From positions 1,984,001-2,048,000 of the forward strand of contig CADCSX010000009.1 of assembly GCA_902805475.1 (NCBI GenBank): a stretch of DNA of 64,000 nucleotides, in the 5' to 3' direction. The stretch's first letter is position 1, and each line of letters opens with the position of its first letter. The translations under genes were made by a program, and so were the position numbers. Of the stretch, positions 36,129 to 50,288 are shown one piece after another. Under the pieces are notes generated by a model. It did not search any database. It was given only the letters and a program-made list of their open reading frames with translations, and was not told the DNA's origin. This stretch comes from Entonaema liquescens (lineage: Eukaryota; Ascomycota; Sordariomycetes; Xylariales; Xylariaceae).

Positions 36129-37390
36129 GAGGCTTGAGTCCGGTGCTAGAATAGAGGTCAAATGCCTTACAGGCTTGGATAAAAGTATATACGGCAAGAG
36201 TATATAAACATTCCCAGTAGATTAATGCTGATTGGAACAATAACCTAGTATAGAGCATCAGTGAATATGACGCGACGCGTATGGGCCCGTCTCAATAATT
36301 CCGACTACTATTTAGCTCTGCGTGATATTGAAGCTAAAGATACGCATAAAATTTGTCGTCTTAAATTGTCTTAGGCCGTCTTCTTCGTCTTACAGATCCT
36401 AGTCGCGTCTTAAGATGCGTTACCATATTAGGAAATAGTATACCTGGATAGCTATGCAAGGCGCCCATGTTCTATTCAATGCAAAAATAGAGGTATTCAA
36501 TGCGGAGTGAACCAATGTAAAAAGCTTAATGGTAGTATATGTATCATTAATAACGACGCCAACGACAATGATAACATTGGTGATAACATTAATGATAACG
36601 ATGACGACGATGATGGTATAAGCACAATAGAAATAAAGAATTCAATGTTTCTAACTAACCGTACGACAACTCCCACTAACAATTCCCCCACTAGTGGCAT
36701 GAATTCCCCGATATAGCTAGTGAATAGTGGATATTTACCCCACAACAGCCAGAAAACAGCAAAGACAACTCACATGCTAGCTGAGCCGAGGTACATAGGA
36801 ATCGGTACCAAAAGGTAGGTAATCTTACGTAGTGGGACAATGCCCTGCATGAGTGAAAGCTGTACATACCTAACCTACCTAACCTACCTAACCTACCTAA
36901 CCTACCAAACCTAATGTATCACCCATTAATCTTAACCTAGAGCTTTTCATGCCGAACGCGACTATTTCTTATTTCCTCTCATTTTCTTTTTGCCCTACAT
37001 TGCAATTACGATACCACCATCACCACAGGACAAATATCAATGTTTGCTCGTAGCGTTGGACTTGTGGCATGTCTTACCACTATTATTGTTTCTTCAGCCG
37101 GATTATCATCCACTGATAATTCTCTTGCATTTGTCGAGAGATTTGGCCCAACAGGCAAGACGTTGTATTGCAGCGGCTGAATTGAGATGATTCGGCGACT
37201 CACGAGCTGAGCTGAAGAAAGTTTCCTGCACGTCTTCTGCAGATTTCACAAACAAATACGAACGACAGTAGCCAATCTTTATCATCTAATAGGTAATTAA
37301 TCAATTCCGCAAACCAGATTTCGTTGGGCACCAATATTCCCGACTCTACCGCCTACGAGTACTTCGAGTACCCGGAGCACTTGGGACACC
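36129..37390. other. Intergenic, repeats but no gene
   Basis: Includes a GAT/AAC-rich simple-sequence stretch at about 36,540-36,620 and the 9-bp tandem repeat listed separately. Short ORFs through these repeats are artefacts. The end is promoter of the TMEM135-like gene. Confidence 0.5.
36869..36913. repeat. 9-bp tandem repeat (CCTACCTAA)n
   Basis: About 4.5 copies of CCTACCTAA in tandem, the last copies degenerate (CCTACCAAA). It resembles but is not the fungal telomere repeat CCCTAA. It shares the CCTA/TAGG core with the dispersed TAGGTA motifs of this window. Confidence 0.85.
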
Positions 37391-39297
37391 ATGACATCCG
37401 AATCAAGTCCTTCCAGGCTTCCTACCCTTACTCCTCTTGAAATTCCAAACCATCCCGACGTTGTATCACGTCCTCGAGCGAACTCAAAATCAAAACCCAA
37501 ATCAGCAGTCGACCCCGTTCTTCGCAATGCATTAAGATATACTATTTCGGCTCGTGAGTACGAGACACTCCACAGATATGTTCTATCACGATCGCGTCTC
37601 CTGAAGAGGAGGATGCCAAGTGTAAATGCCGTCGAGAAATATATAGATGGCGATAGAAGAGGGTCAGTATCAGATCGTGATGCGGGCAGAGGCAAAGGGA
37701 AAGAGAAGGGTACAAATGGAGGTGTTGGTAAGGGAGATACGTATAATACACGTACTATCAGAGATGCTTTACGCGTCTTCATCGCAACCGGCCTAGGAGT
37801 GAGAGCCTACGAGACCATATTAGCAAGGTTTAATGCACAGAAAGGGTAAGCTTCGCAATGACCTCTCAAGATCGAACCCCTCTCCAATGCTGACATATGT
37901 TCAGAGCTGCTGCGTCAAAGAAGCAGCCCTTTTATAAGTCCTCAGGCCTCCGCCTGTCACTATCTCTATCCACCATATTGCTTCTTTATCGTCTCCTATT
38001 CCGCTTCCTAAGCCGATTGCGAGCCCACCTACTGGACGCAACAGCAGCGCCGTTCCGCAATCGCAACCCCAAGACCTACCAGACGTTAACCTCGCCATAT
38101 GCGCCCGCAGTAGGTGCCAGTTTGGCAGGGCTAGCCCTAGGCATATACCCCTCGCAGCAGTTACGAGTGACTTTGGCTATCACAGCCATCTTCCGTGCTC
38201 TCGAATTTGGTTGGAACCTATGCGAGGATCAGGGTATGATATGGGGCTGGAAGACCCGAGCTGGTGGGAAAGGAGTCGTGAAAAGAGAGCGGCCATGGTG
38301 GTGGGGGAGCTGGATGCTCCAGCCTTTTGCTTTCGGACAGCTTCTGCATGCCGTCGTCTTTGACCGAGAGTCTTCTCCAGTTGGGTTCGTCGACTTTATC
38401 TGGAAGAACACTTCCACCTATCTCCACAAGGCCCCAGAGAATCTTCCTGCTGGTATCAAATGGCCGAGTGTATGGGAGATTACCGACAACCTGGCCCAGA
38501 TGGCCAAACTCAATTGGCCGTATGTTAAAATCCTCTACAATTATCCATTGATCAAAGATACTAACATGTTCTCTAGGCCGTTCGTATCGCCAACCTTATT
38601 CCCCGATCAGCCAACATTGCCTCCATCTCTAGCCGCAGTTGCCCCTATAACTGCACAAGCTCATCCTCTCATCACCTCTCTTAGCTGCGCTACCTTGCAT
38701 CCATCTGATCCTTCATGTCTTCGCACTTATCTCGCCTTCTGGGTACGCTCCTTTCCGCGCATGGGCCGTTTCTTCCTTCTCTTCTACTCCATACTTATGC
38801 TGCCACGCTATAAACTCCTTTACAACTCGCCGCTGTACCTTCTGAACCGTCTGCTATCAAGAGTTCTCCGTGTTTCAACATTTGCAACGGGCGCTATATC
38901 GACAGCATGGGCAAGCATCTGCTTCTTCCAGAGCTGGTTCCCGCGCACGTTCATGCCAACTCAACGATTCTTCTTAGGAGGATTCCTTGCAGGCCTCTGG
39001 GCCTGGGTGGAGCGTAAGGAGGGCCGAAGCGTCTTCCTCTATAGCGCACGAACGAGTGTAGACTCGCTGTGGAAGGTCGGCATTAAACGTCGTTGGTGGC
39101 GCGCCATGAAGGGAGGCGATGTATGGGTATTCGTGTTAGCGCTTGCTATCACTGGTGCCGTGTACGAAAGAGACGCCCGCGCTATCCGCGAGAGCCGGGT
39201 CCGGAAGGGGCTCAGCTGGGTTCGTGGTACGGAGTTCAGAGACTGGGGTCTCGAGGACGAAGATGAGGTAGAGGAAGATGTTGATAAGGAAGAATAA
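37391..39297 (+). CDS. TMEM135-family membrane protein
   Basis: Two exons, 37391-37845 and 37905-39297, give 615 aa; the intron is 59 nt, GT-AG. The first 70 residues are hydrophilic. Then come ALRVFIATGLGVRAYETILA and LSLSLSTILLLYRLLFRFLSRL, and SPYAPAVGASLAGLALGIYPS, a Tim17-like glycine-rich helix. The central cysteine motif is SCATLHPSDPSCLRTY, matching the conserved C-x3-H-P-x3-S-C of TMEM135-type proteins. The C-terminal helices FATGAISTAWASICFFQSWF and FFLGGFLAGLWAWVERKEGR also fit. The tail is acidic (EDEDEVEEDVDKEE). Animal TMEM135 is associated with peroxisomes and mitochondria; localisation in this fungus is inferred. Start at 37391 is preferred because the intron joins the frame cleanly. 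Confidence 0.8.
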
Positions 39298-39888
39298 TCC
39301 GCAAGCAACGAGAAGAAGAGAAAGGGAAATGCTTTAAGCTACTGGCGAGGGGAGGCGTTAAATGGGTGATGATGTGATGAGGCATGACTGTTCACTTATA
39401 TATACCTTGAGTGCCTGTTGTTTGGTTCGATGTAACATGTATACTACTAATTACATAGTACATAATTACTATCACAATCCAAGAACAACCCAAGAAGCAC
39501 AATGTCCGGTTCGGAGTAAAAAGCGTCAGAGGTTTATTATCCCTATACTAAGTCGTGCTTAACATTGGCTTCACATTTTTAAGATGCTATAGGAAGGCCT
39601 ATCAAAGAATCAGATCCAGTACTCCGGAAAGATTAATTAATTATTGATTCCCAGTTAGCTAAGCTGAGAGCATGACATTTGATGACGATTAGATTATTCG
39701 CAGCTTTCTAGTTCCAGTTTGCTACTCGGCATAACCATAGCTTCGACGAACGTCATCAATATATCATACACAAGTCGTATATTCAGTTGATCTAATACCC
39801 ATAGCAAATACTTATTAGAAAGTTAAAAGGTATATTTTGCTTTCTTTTCAATCTCTAAATTAAGATCCCCTCACTAAAATAATTCAAA
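39298..39888. other. Intergenic, no gene seen
   Basis: AT-leaning spacer; no ORF or RNA gene recognised. Confidence 0.55.
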
Positions 39889-40374
39889 ATGAAACAATTA
39901 CTCTCCCACTCAGCGCGCTTCGCAAGTGCACAAAGGACACCGTGTAAGTGATGATATTCCTATGTCCCCAATCTCGCAACTCTCCTTCCGGACCAATTAA
40001 CCAATACAGCATGGAACACGATACCGGTAGTCTTACGGACATACGCTACACCATCCAAAGCGCAGTCGACACAGGGTCAAGCTTCACCAGGCACGGCATC
40101 CAACGTCACCCCAGATAAAACTAGCCCAAGCAGCGCATCGTCCGACGAACAGCGCGTGAAGACCGGCCGGGCAACAGGGGGCGCTACTTCGCCGGATTCG
40201 GCAAGCGTAGCGCAGCCCGTGAGTGACCCCGCGGCTTCGGGGATTGGACGGCAAGAAGAAGAACACGGGGGTGCAGCGCAGGCGCTAAAGCAGGACCCAA
40301 AGAAGCCGGACGAGGAGAAGAGGAAGGTGGTGGAGGATATGGGGAATAGACCGTTGGATAAAGGTGATCAATAG
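39889..40374 (+). CDS. Small protein with probable mitochondrial presequence
   Basis: Two exons, 39889-39943 and 40010-40374, give 139 aa; the 66-nt intron is GT-AG. The head MKQLLSHSARFASAQRTP, followed by WNTIPVVLRTYATPSKAQ, has no acidic residue, several Arg/Lys and a hydrophobic face, as in mitochondrial presequences. The body is polar and Ser/Ala/Gly-rich, and the end is a charged Lys/Glu stretch (KQDPKKPDEEKRKVVEDM). I do not recognise a named family; small mitochondrial proteins of this shape are common in ascomycetes. It is the last gene before the AT island, ending about 270 bp from its edge. Confidence 0.65.
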
Positions 40375-40647
40375 AGGAGTAGGGGCATGAATGTGATAGG
40401 AGGACGAGGACGAGGATGGTACCTAAGAATCGCGAGGGGATGTTAAACAGGATATGTATTTGCAGCCCCTGGATGCACTTTGTGCGGTATCTGTCTGCTT
40501 CTTCAGGTCTAATATTGGTAGTTCTTGTATATATGGGGTATTACTTGAGTAGACGCCATATAAAATGCATGTTAGGTAGATATTAGGGAATGGTGATTAG
40601 AGCTAAGGCCGCCTAGCTGTATTAAGTGAAATACGAGATACCTCATA

Positions 40648-40740
40648 TTAGTGCTGTTTACACAAGTTCGACGTAGCACCTTTAAGGGGGTGCTGCGCAT
40701 TGATTAAGAAAACGGGCAGTGATTAGGGATTTAACCGGAG
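40648..40740 (+). repeat. Left terminal inverted repeat
   Basis: Pairs with the complement of 56,761-56,852. The outer 31 bases differ at only one position (T versus C). Blocks such as ACAAGTTCGACGTAGCAC and GGGATTTAACC are shared. The left copy retains more C and G (for example GGGGGTGCTGCGCATTG) than the right. Confidence 0.85.
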
Positions 40741-43104
40741 TATTTTTATTTAAATATATTTTTTATTAAAAATTAAGTAATATTAATTAAAATAATATTT
40801 TTAATTATTAAATATAAAAACTTTAAAATTTATTTATTAAAATATTAATTTAATATTGTTAATTTTTAAATTTTTTTAAATAATTAAAGAATTTTTATAA
40901 TTAAAAAATTATTAATTATTATTAAATTTATTTATTTAAAAGTTTATTTTTATTTAAAAAATTATTTAATTTTTTTAAATTAATTTAAATTATATATTTT
41001 AAAATTAAATTTTTATTAATATTTTTTAAATATTATAAAAAAGTTTTATTATTATTAATTAAAATAAGTTTATTATTTATAATATTTATTTAAATTAATT
41101 TAAAGTAATTTAAATATATTAATTTATTTATAAAAACGAAAAATAAAATAAAAATAAAAAATAAAATAAATATTAATTTAAATATTAATATTAATATTAA
41201 TAAAATTATTAATTTTTAATTAATATATATATATAATATATTATATTATTAAAAATTTTATATATTTATAAAAAAATAATATATTTTATTACCATTATAA
41301 TAATAATAAACGTAAACATTATTTATTAAATTAATATTTTAATCCGATATTATTACCGGAAATACCATATATTTTTACCATAAACCGCAATTATTTACGC
41401 ATTAATTACATTAATAATTATTAATATATAAATAATTATAAATTTAAATATATAAAATTAAAATATTTTTTAAATTTATATCAATTATATTTTAATATAA
41501 TTATATATTATAAAATTTATAATTATTTTATTAATTAATAATTAAAAAAAATTTAATATAATTAATATAATAATTATTTTTTTTAAATTAATAATAAAAA
41601 AAAAATTTAATAAAAAAAATATTACTATAAAAAAAACGTAAAAAAACAACAATATAAATATAAATTTTTTAAATTACTTTTTATATAATTTAAAAAATTA
41701 TATATTTATTAATTATATAAATATATTTTATAATATATATAATTATTAATAAATATATATAATAAGATATTTTTTTTATTAAAATTAAATATATTTTAAA
41801 TATTATATTTATAAATTATTTTAATTATAACATTATTATTATTATTATTATTATTAATGATAATGGTAATAATAATAATAATGGTAATAAATATATTTAA
41901 ATTAAAAAAATAAAATTTATAAAAAGTTTTTTTAATTAAAAATATTTTTAATAATTTATTTTATAAAAATAATAATAATTTAATAATTTTAAATAAAAAA
42001 AATATTAATTAATTAAGTTGTTTAATTATTTAAAGGTAAATTTAAAAATATATTATTAAATTTTTAAAATTAAATAATAAAATATTTTTCGAAATAATTA
42101 AATTTTTAATAAAATTTTATTTTTTATACGAATTAATATAAAAAATAAAATTTATATAAAATTATATTTTATTAAATACCATATAATTACTAATTAATAA
42201 ACATTTTATTAATATATTAAAAAGAAAATTAATAAAAATAAGTTTTTTTATTATTTTTTTTTTAAATTAAAATTTATCCGTTTTTTTTTAAATATAAAAA
42301 ATAATAAATTTAAGAATTACTATTAATAACCTTAAAATAACATAATTATTATAAAATTTTATTTTATATTAATATTATTAAAAAAAAAGTTTAAATTTAA
42401 TTTTCTTTTTCGAAAATTTTTTTAAAAAATTAAAAAAAATTATTATAAAATATAAATATTTAAATCAATTAATAAATAATATTATTATTTTAAAAATAAT
42501 ATTTCCTAATTATTTAAATTAATTTTATATTATAATAATAATATTTAATTTTTTATTAATAATTATAAAAAGTTAATAATATAAATAAAAAAAATAATAA
42601 ATATAATAAAAATTTTAATTATTAAAAAAATATATATATATTATTTTAAATATATATATTAATATATATAATTTTACCTTTATTTTATATTTATTATAAT
42701 TTAATTTTATATAAAAAAAATAATTATTAAAAAAATAACGTTTTTTAATAATAAAAAAAATTTTAATTTTTTTAATTTAATTTAAAATATATTATTTTTT
42801 TTAATTATAATTTATCTTTAATATTTAAATTTTATTATTAAAAATTAATATATCAAATATAATATAATAAATTTTTTTTAATAAATATTTAATATATATT
42901 AATTATAAATATATTTTTATAATTTTAACGTTATAAAATAATTTTATAAATTTATTAATATTATGTAATAATTTTATAATTTATTAAATAATTTAAAATA
43001 ATAATAATATTAAAAATATAAATAATAAATTATTAATTATTTAAAATTATAAATTTAATAATTTTAATTTAAATTTAATTTAATTATAAAAAAATAAAAA
43101 TAAT

Positions 43105-43160
43105 AATAATAACATTATAAAAAATAATAATAACATTATAAAAAATAATAATAACATATA
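43105..43160. repeat. Short tandem repeat, about 21 bp unit
   Basis: About 2.5 copies of AACATTATAAAAAATAATAAT inside the AT island. Confidence 0.5.
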
Positions 43161-44026
43161 AAAGAATATTATAAATTATTTTTTTTATAATAAATTAATA
43201 ATATAATTAATAAAAAAATTAAAAATATTTATATTTAAAAATATATTTATAAAAAAATATTTTATTTATATAAAATACATAAAAATAATTTTAAATATAT
43301 ATAATAAATTAAATTTAAATAACTTTAATATAATTATATTTAATAAATTTATTAATTTAAAAAAGGATTTTTTTAAATAACCAAATATTAATTATAAAAT
43401 ATATTATTTATAAATTAAATAAAAACCAAAAATTATTTAAAATTATATTAAATAAAATTAATATATTTTTTAAAATTTAAACATTAAAATTATATATAAT
43501 ATATAATTATATTTAAATTATAAAAATTAAATTTAATAAAATTATTAAATATTATTATTTAAAAAAAACTTTTTTAATAATATTTACTTTCGAAATTTTT
43601 TTTATTAATCTTTAAATATTATAAATTAATAATTAATTTAAATATTAAAATTACGTTAATAAAATTTATAATTATTATTATTAATTTAAAAATAATTTAT
43701 TATATAAATTTATATAAATTTATGTTTAAATAAAAGTAAATTAATATTTAAATTAATTTTAAAAATAAATTAATAACGTTATTTATTGTAAAAAAAAAAA
43801 AAAAAATAATAACGTATGTAATAATTGTTTTTTTTTAAAAAAAAAACGATAAAATTATTAATAATAAGTAAGAAATTTTATTACGTAATATATTTAAATT
43901 TATAAATAAAGTAAATTAATTATAATTATTTATTAATATTTATAAAAATTTTTTAAATTATAAATTATAATTATATATATAAATATATATTTTAATAAAT
44001 ATAATTATAATATTTTTAAAATATAT

Positions 44027-44135
44027 AAATATTTATTATAATTTAAATAATTATAATATTATAAATATATAAATATTTATTATAATTTAAATAATTATAA
44101 TATTATAAATATATAATTATTTATTATAATTATAA
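44027..44135. repeat. 44-bp tandem repeat in the AT island
   Basis: About 2.5 copies of a 44-bp unit starting AAATATTTATTATAATTTAA, at 44027, 44071 and 44115. Pure A/T. Confidence 0.55.
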
Positions 44136-44780
44136 TTTATTTTTATATTATTTTTTTATATAATCATTAAATATCATGAAATTAAAAATATAATATTAAA
44201 GTTTTTTATATATATAAAAGTTTTTTAAAAAAATAATTTTATATTTATTATAAAATAATATATTAAAATATATATTTTAATAATTAATTATTATTTAATA
44301 ATAAAATAATTAAAAATATAATATATTATTAAAAATAAAAAATAAAAATTTAATTAAAGTTTTATAAATTATAATTAAATTTTTAATTATGTAAAATAAA
44401 AATTAATATATATAATTATAAATTAATTTTTAAAATTTAATATATAAATAAATTTATTAAAATATTTTTACGTATATAAAATATATTAATATTATATTTT
44501 ATATTTAATTAAATTTAATAAATATATAAAAAAATAAAATAAAATAGTTAAATTATTAAATATGAAATTAATAAAATTATTTAAATAAAAATAAATAATA
44601 TTATTTATAAAACTTTTTTATATTTATATTTAATTTAATTTAATGTTTATTTATATAATTTTATTTTTAACGTTTATAATTTTAATAATTGTAATATAAT
44701 AAAATTAATATTAAGAAATTATTTAAATAAATTTATATTTTATAAAAAAGTTTTTAATTATTAAAAATTTTAAATAAATA

Positions 44781-45200
44781 TTAAAAATTTTTAAAAATTA
44801 ATTAAAAATTATAATATTAAAAGTTTTTAAAAATTAATTAAAAATTATAATATTAAAAGTTTTTAAAAATTAATTAAAAATTATAATATTAAAAATTTTC
44901 GAAAATTAATTAAAAATTATAATATTAAAAATTTTTAAAAATTAATTAAAAATTATAATATTAAAAGTTTTTAAAAATTAATTAAAAATTATAATATTAA
45001 AAGTTTTTAAAAATTAATTAAAAATTATAATATTAAAAGTTTTTAAAAATTAATTAAAAATTATAATATTAAAAGTTTTCGAAAATTAATTAAAAATTAT
45101 AATATTAAAAGTTTTCGAAAATTAATTAAAAATTATAATATTAAAAATTTTCGAAAATTAATTAAAAATTATAATATTAAAAATTTTCGAAAAACTCGAA
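44781..45200. repeat. 36-bp minisatellite, about 12 copies
   Basis: Head-to-tail copies at exact 36-bp spacing (44821, 44857, 44893, ... 45181). Core of the unit is AATTAATTAAAAATTATAAT followed by ATTAAAAGTTTT. Some copies carry TTTTCGAAAA where others have TTTTTAAAAA, as if a CpG had been lost in some units by C/T and G/A change. No unique spacers, so this is not a CRISPR array. Confidence 0.9.
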
Positions 45201-48200
45201 AATAAAATAAAAACATATTTATTAATTTTGCGGTTTTATTATTAATTTTAACAACAATATTATTTAATTAAAAAACTTTATTTTTTACGGAAATTTGTAA
45301 AAATTAAAAATAATTACATTATAAAAATATCGGTAATTTAAATATTTAATATTTTTAATAATTAAAATAAAAATATAAACTTTTTTTATTAATTTATTTA
45401 TAATATTATTTAATTTTTTACAATTATACCGGTTGAAATTTAAATATATATTTATTATATTAATTAAAACTTTATATTTGTATGTAGTATTAATTATTAA
45501 TTTATGTTTTTGCAAGTTTTTTTACGAAGAGTTATATTAACTTAATGAAATTCCGCCGTTTTACGTAAACTTTACGTTTATTTATACCGCTTTTCGTTGC
45601 CCTTTTCTTTTTACCGTTACTATGGCTTTATTTACTCATTCTAATCGTTTCCTTACTTTTATAACTAAGGACAAGTTTACGTTATGTACGGTAATGCGTA
45701 AGCTTTTAAAAAACGGAGTAAAGAAATTTTAACGCAATAACGCCTATTATATTAATAATATAATACGAACCCGATCCCGCTTTTTTTACGAAGTTTCGAT
45801 ATTATTTAAAAAATCCTCGAATATATTTGCCAACGTGTTACGTTTTCCTATTTAAAAAACGAACATTTATTAATTAAAAAAAAACAAAATAGTTACGTAA
45901 TTTAATACTTTTAACGTTATTAAACCGAATTCGCTACCGTTAAAAGTTTCCCATTTGTTAAAAGCTTTTATTTTTATAATAAGTTGTTTATAAAATATTT
46001 TAAGTTTTAAAGCTTAAAATAATAAAACTTAAAATAACGGGTCCGTACGCCGTATTTTTACTCTTTTTATTATGTTAATAATATTAACTTTTTAAAGTTA
46101 TATATTGGAAATAAATTCGATAAAATTACAAGATTTTTATTAATTAATATAAAAACTTTTTACTTAAATTAATAAAAAAATTAAAAAAATAATAAATAAT
46201 ATATAAAAATAAAAATTATTTAATAATATAAAAATATAATATAATATTTATCTTTTATTTACGTTTTTAATAATATACGAAAATATTATTTTTAATAATT
46301 TTAAAAACGCTATAAATTTTACAATAATGGTATTACCGGTTATTATAAATAATTAAATTTTATAATAACGGTAATTTTTACCATTTTCCATTAAAAAAAA
46401 TTTAACTTTACATAATTCGAAATTTAATTTATTTATTAAATATATTATTAAAATAATAAGTTTTTTTTTAATAAATTAAAAAAATAAAAATCTTGATTTT
46501 TATTATTATATATAAAATGTTTATTTTATTTTATATTTAATTATAAAAAGTAAAAGAAATTTAAATTTTTAATCGGTAAACGAAAACCAAGTTTTCATTA
46601 ATGGTCGAATTATTTTAAATATAATTTAACCGATTTTTCCATTATAAAATATAGTTTTTTTTTACGTTTACCAATTAATATACGTTTTGATTTTTATAAT
46701 ATAAAAATCTATAAAAGTTACGTATAAAAAAATTAAAATTATTAATATATTAATTAAAAACTTTATTTATTATATTTAATATATTAAAAAATTTATTTTA
46801 TTTTTATTCGAAAATTTTTTAAATTTATATTTAATAATATAAAATATTATATAATAAAAAATCGATATATAATTACTAAATATTAAAAAAAATTTTAAAA
46901 TATAAAAATTTAATAATTTTAAAAAGTATTTTTTTACATTAATTAAACGTTTTAATTTAAATTATAATAAAGATATTATTATATTCGAAAAATATATTAT
47001 TATATTCGATAAAGAAATTGCGGGGACGGGAATTTTAAAAAATATAAAAAATAAAAGTAAAAAAATATAAAATCGAAATAGAGTAAAATGAATAATCTTT
47101 TTAACAAAACGCGTTTATATTTTATTTTTAATAATTTTTATAAAATTTATCATATTTTAAACCCCGTTAATAACGTTTATTCGATATAATTTAACCGAAA
47201 ATTGATTTTACAAGTTTATTTAAATGGTAATAAAACTTTAAATTTTAATCTCGTGGTTATTAATATAAAATATATTTTTTTAATATTTTACTTTTTTTAT
47301 TTTCATTAAATATTATTATTTCGAATTATTTTTTTTTATTTTATTAATATTATTTTATTTAAAATATTTGGAACGATTTACGTAATTTACGTAATAAATT
47401 TAATTATTAATGTTAATAAAATATACGCGTATAATAATTAAAATAAAATTACGAAAATTTTAAAAAATTATATAAATTATAATATTTAATATTAAAATTT
47501 TAATCGTTTTTTTTTTTATATATATTTAATATTAATTATTATTATTTATTTATAAATTATATATTTTATTAATATTTTTTATATATTAATAATATAAATA
47601 ATTTTAAAATTATTATAACGTTCGAAATAATAATTAATGTTTTTATTTTAATTTTAATTAATATTATTTTTGTTTTTTTATTTATTGTTTTTATTTTATT
47701 TATTGTAATTTTTAATGATTTTATTAAAATTAAAATTTAATTAATAATTTAAATTTTTTTTAAAAATTAATTTAAATTAATTAAAAACGTTATTAAATAT
47801 TTTAACGCATTATATAAATATATTTTAAATTAATATAAAAATTCCATTTTTATTAATTTTTAAAAAATGGTTTTTCACGTATAATTTCATTAATTAATTA
47901 AAATTAATCATTATATTAACGTAAATATTATTTAACATATTATTAATTAAATTATTTTATTTAATTATAATATACGTTTTTATTTTAAATATATTTAATA
48001 ATAATAAATAATTTAATTTTTAAAATAAAATTATTATATTTTTAAATAAATTTAAAATTAACTAATATTAATTATTCGTAAATTAATTTATAATATTATT
48101 ATTATTATTTATTAATTTAATAAATTACATTAAATATAACAAAATCATTATATTAAATTTTAATATATATATAATATAAATAAATTTAACATAAAAATTA

Positions 48201-49981
48201 ATTATTTAAATAAAATATAATTATAAATTTAAAATGATTTTTTAAAATTCCATTTAATTAATTTTAATTTTAAAATATTTATTACGGTAATTGAAACTTA
48301 TTTTATTATAAAAATAATAATAATCCCGTTTTTAATTTTATTTAATTATTAAATATTAAAAAATTAAATATTTAATAAATTAATTAATAATATAATATTA
48401 ATTATTAATAAAAATAATTAAATTAATAATATAATTAATTTAAATTAATTTAAATATTTTAATTAATATATAATATCGAAAAACTTTAATAAAAAACGTT
48501 TTTTAATATTAAATAATTATAATAATTATTTAATAATTTAATTTTATAAATAAATTATTAAATTAAAAATTATTATATTTTTTTTTAATTTTTTTTTATA
48601 TATAAATTTTAACCATTTAATTTTAAATTTTTTAACGTATTAAAATTAAAATATTAATAATAACTTATTTAAATTATTAAAATTAACGTATATAATTATA
48701 TTAAAATTAACTTTTTAATTAAATATCATTTTATTTATAATTATATATTTATATATAATAATATTAAAAATATTTAATATAAATATAAAATATATTTTTA
48801 TAAATTATAAATAATATTAAATCATTTTTAAAATTTATTATTATTAATTTTTATAATTATTTTATATTATAATAAATTTAATTATATAATATTTATTTTT
48901 AATTAAAAAAATAAAAATTTAATAATTTTATTTCCATATAAAAAAATTAATTAAATAATTATACATATATTAATAATAAATTTATAAATTATTAATAAAT
49001 TTTTTAAATTTATTTATTTTCGTTTAAAAATTTTAAAAATTAATTAAACATTAATATTTTTTATTATAATATATATTTATTAAAAATTTAAAAAAAATTA
49101 TATATATAATAATTATAAATAAATTTATAATTATAAATAAATTATATAATTTACATATAATAATTATTAAATAATAATAATGTTAATTAAAAAAACGTGT
49201 TTTAAATTATATTAAATTATTTATAATAAAAAATAACCGGTTTTGTTTTATTATTAATAATATAAAACGATGTAACCGTTAATGTTAAATTATTAAAAAA
49301 AAAAAAAAGAAAAATATAATAATAAAAAAACGTTACATTATATAAATAGTTTATTAATATTTAAATAATATTTAAAATATTTATAAATTTTAAAATATAT
49401 AATTATTATAAATTCTTTTTAAATTATAATAATATATTATAATTTTATTATTATTTTTAATATAAATTACGGGAAAATTTTTATTTTTATAAAAATAATA
49501 TTATAAAAATATATATTATAAAATTTAATAAATTTATTAAAAAATTAAAAATTAATTTAAATAAATTAAATTTAATAAATAAAATAAAATTTAATAATTA
49601 AAAAAAAAAAATTTTAAAAAATTTTTTATTTATTTATTATTTTATAAATTTAATTAATTTTTAATTAATAAAATTATCGAAAAATATTATTAAAAAATAA
49701 TCATTTATATTTATTAACGTATTAAAACATTTTATTTTAAATAATAAATAAATTTAAAAATTTTTAATTTTAATAAAATTAATTTAATTATATTAATATA
49801 TAATAATATTTAAATTATTTTAAAAACTTTAATAAATAAAAATATTAATGATTTTATTTTTAAAAAAATATTAAAAAAAAAATTTAAAAAAAATTTAAAA
49901 AAAAAAAAACTTTAAAATAATTAAAAATAAATTTAAAAATATATATAATTAATTACCATATATTATATAATTTTAAAACTG

Positions 49982-50076
49982 TAATTAAAGTTTATTTAAA
50001 GTTTTTAATTTATAATTAAAATTTATTTAAAATTTTTATATTATAATTAAAATTTATTTAAAGTTTTTATATTATA
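49982..50076. repeat. 31-bp minisatellite, left part
   Basis: About three copies of a 31-bp unit (TAATTAAAATTTATTTAAAA and 11 more bases), ending at the left edge of the LTR-like repeat. The array resumes at about 56,246. Confidence 0.75.
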
Positions 50077-50288
50077 TATTAATAAATACATACGTAAAAA
50101 AAATAATAATAAAATAATAATAAATAAATAAATAAGTTAAAATTAATATATTAATAATGTTTAAAAAAAAATTATTTATTATTAAAAAACAAAAAAAACA
50201 TATCTTTTATATAATTTAAAATATATAAATATTTCTTTATATCAAATATATATTACATAATAACACATATAATTATCATTTAACTATC
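50077..50288. repeat. LTR-like direct repeat, left copy
   Basis: Aligns with 56,033-56,245. This copy keeps C (for example TATCAAATATATATTACATA) and has lost nearly all G. Confidence 0.7.

Noticed and set aside
36869..36913. Internal telomere repeat
   Set aside because: Unit is CCTACCTAA, not CCCTAA.
44781..45200. CRISPR-like array
   Set aside because: The 36-bp units are contiguous, with no unique spacers, and the genome is fungal.
45285..45515. 76-codon ORF (-) in the AT island
   Set aside because: Composed almost only of Asn, Lys, Ile and Tyr codons, the product of A/T sequence lacking G and C; no protein signature.
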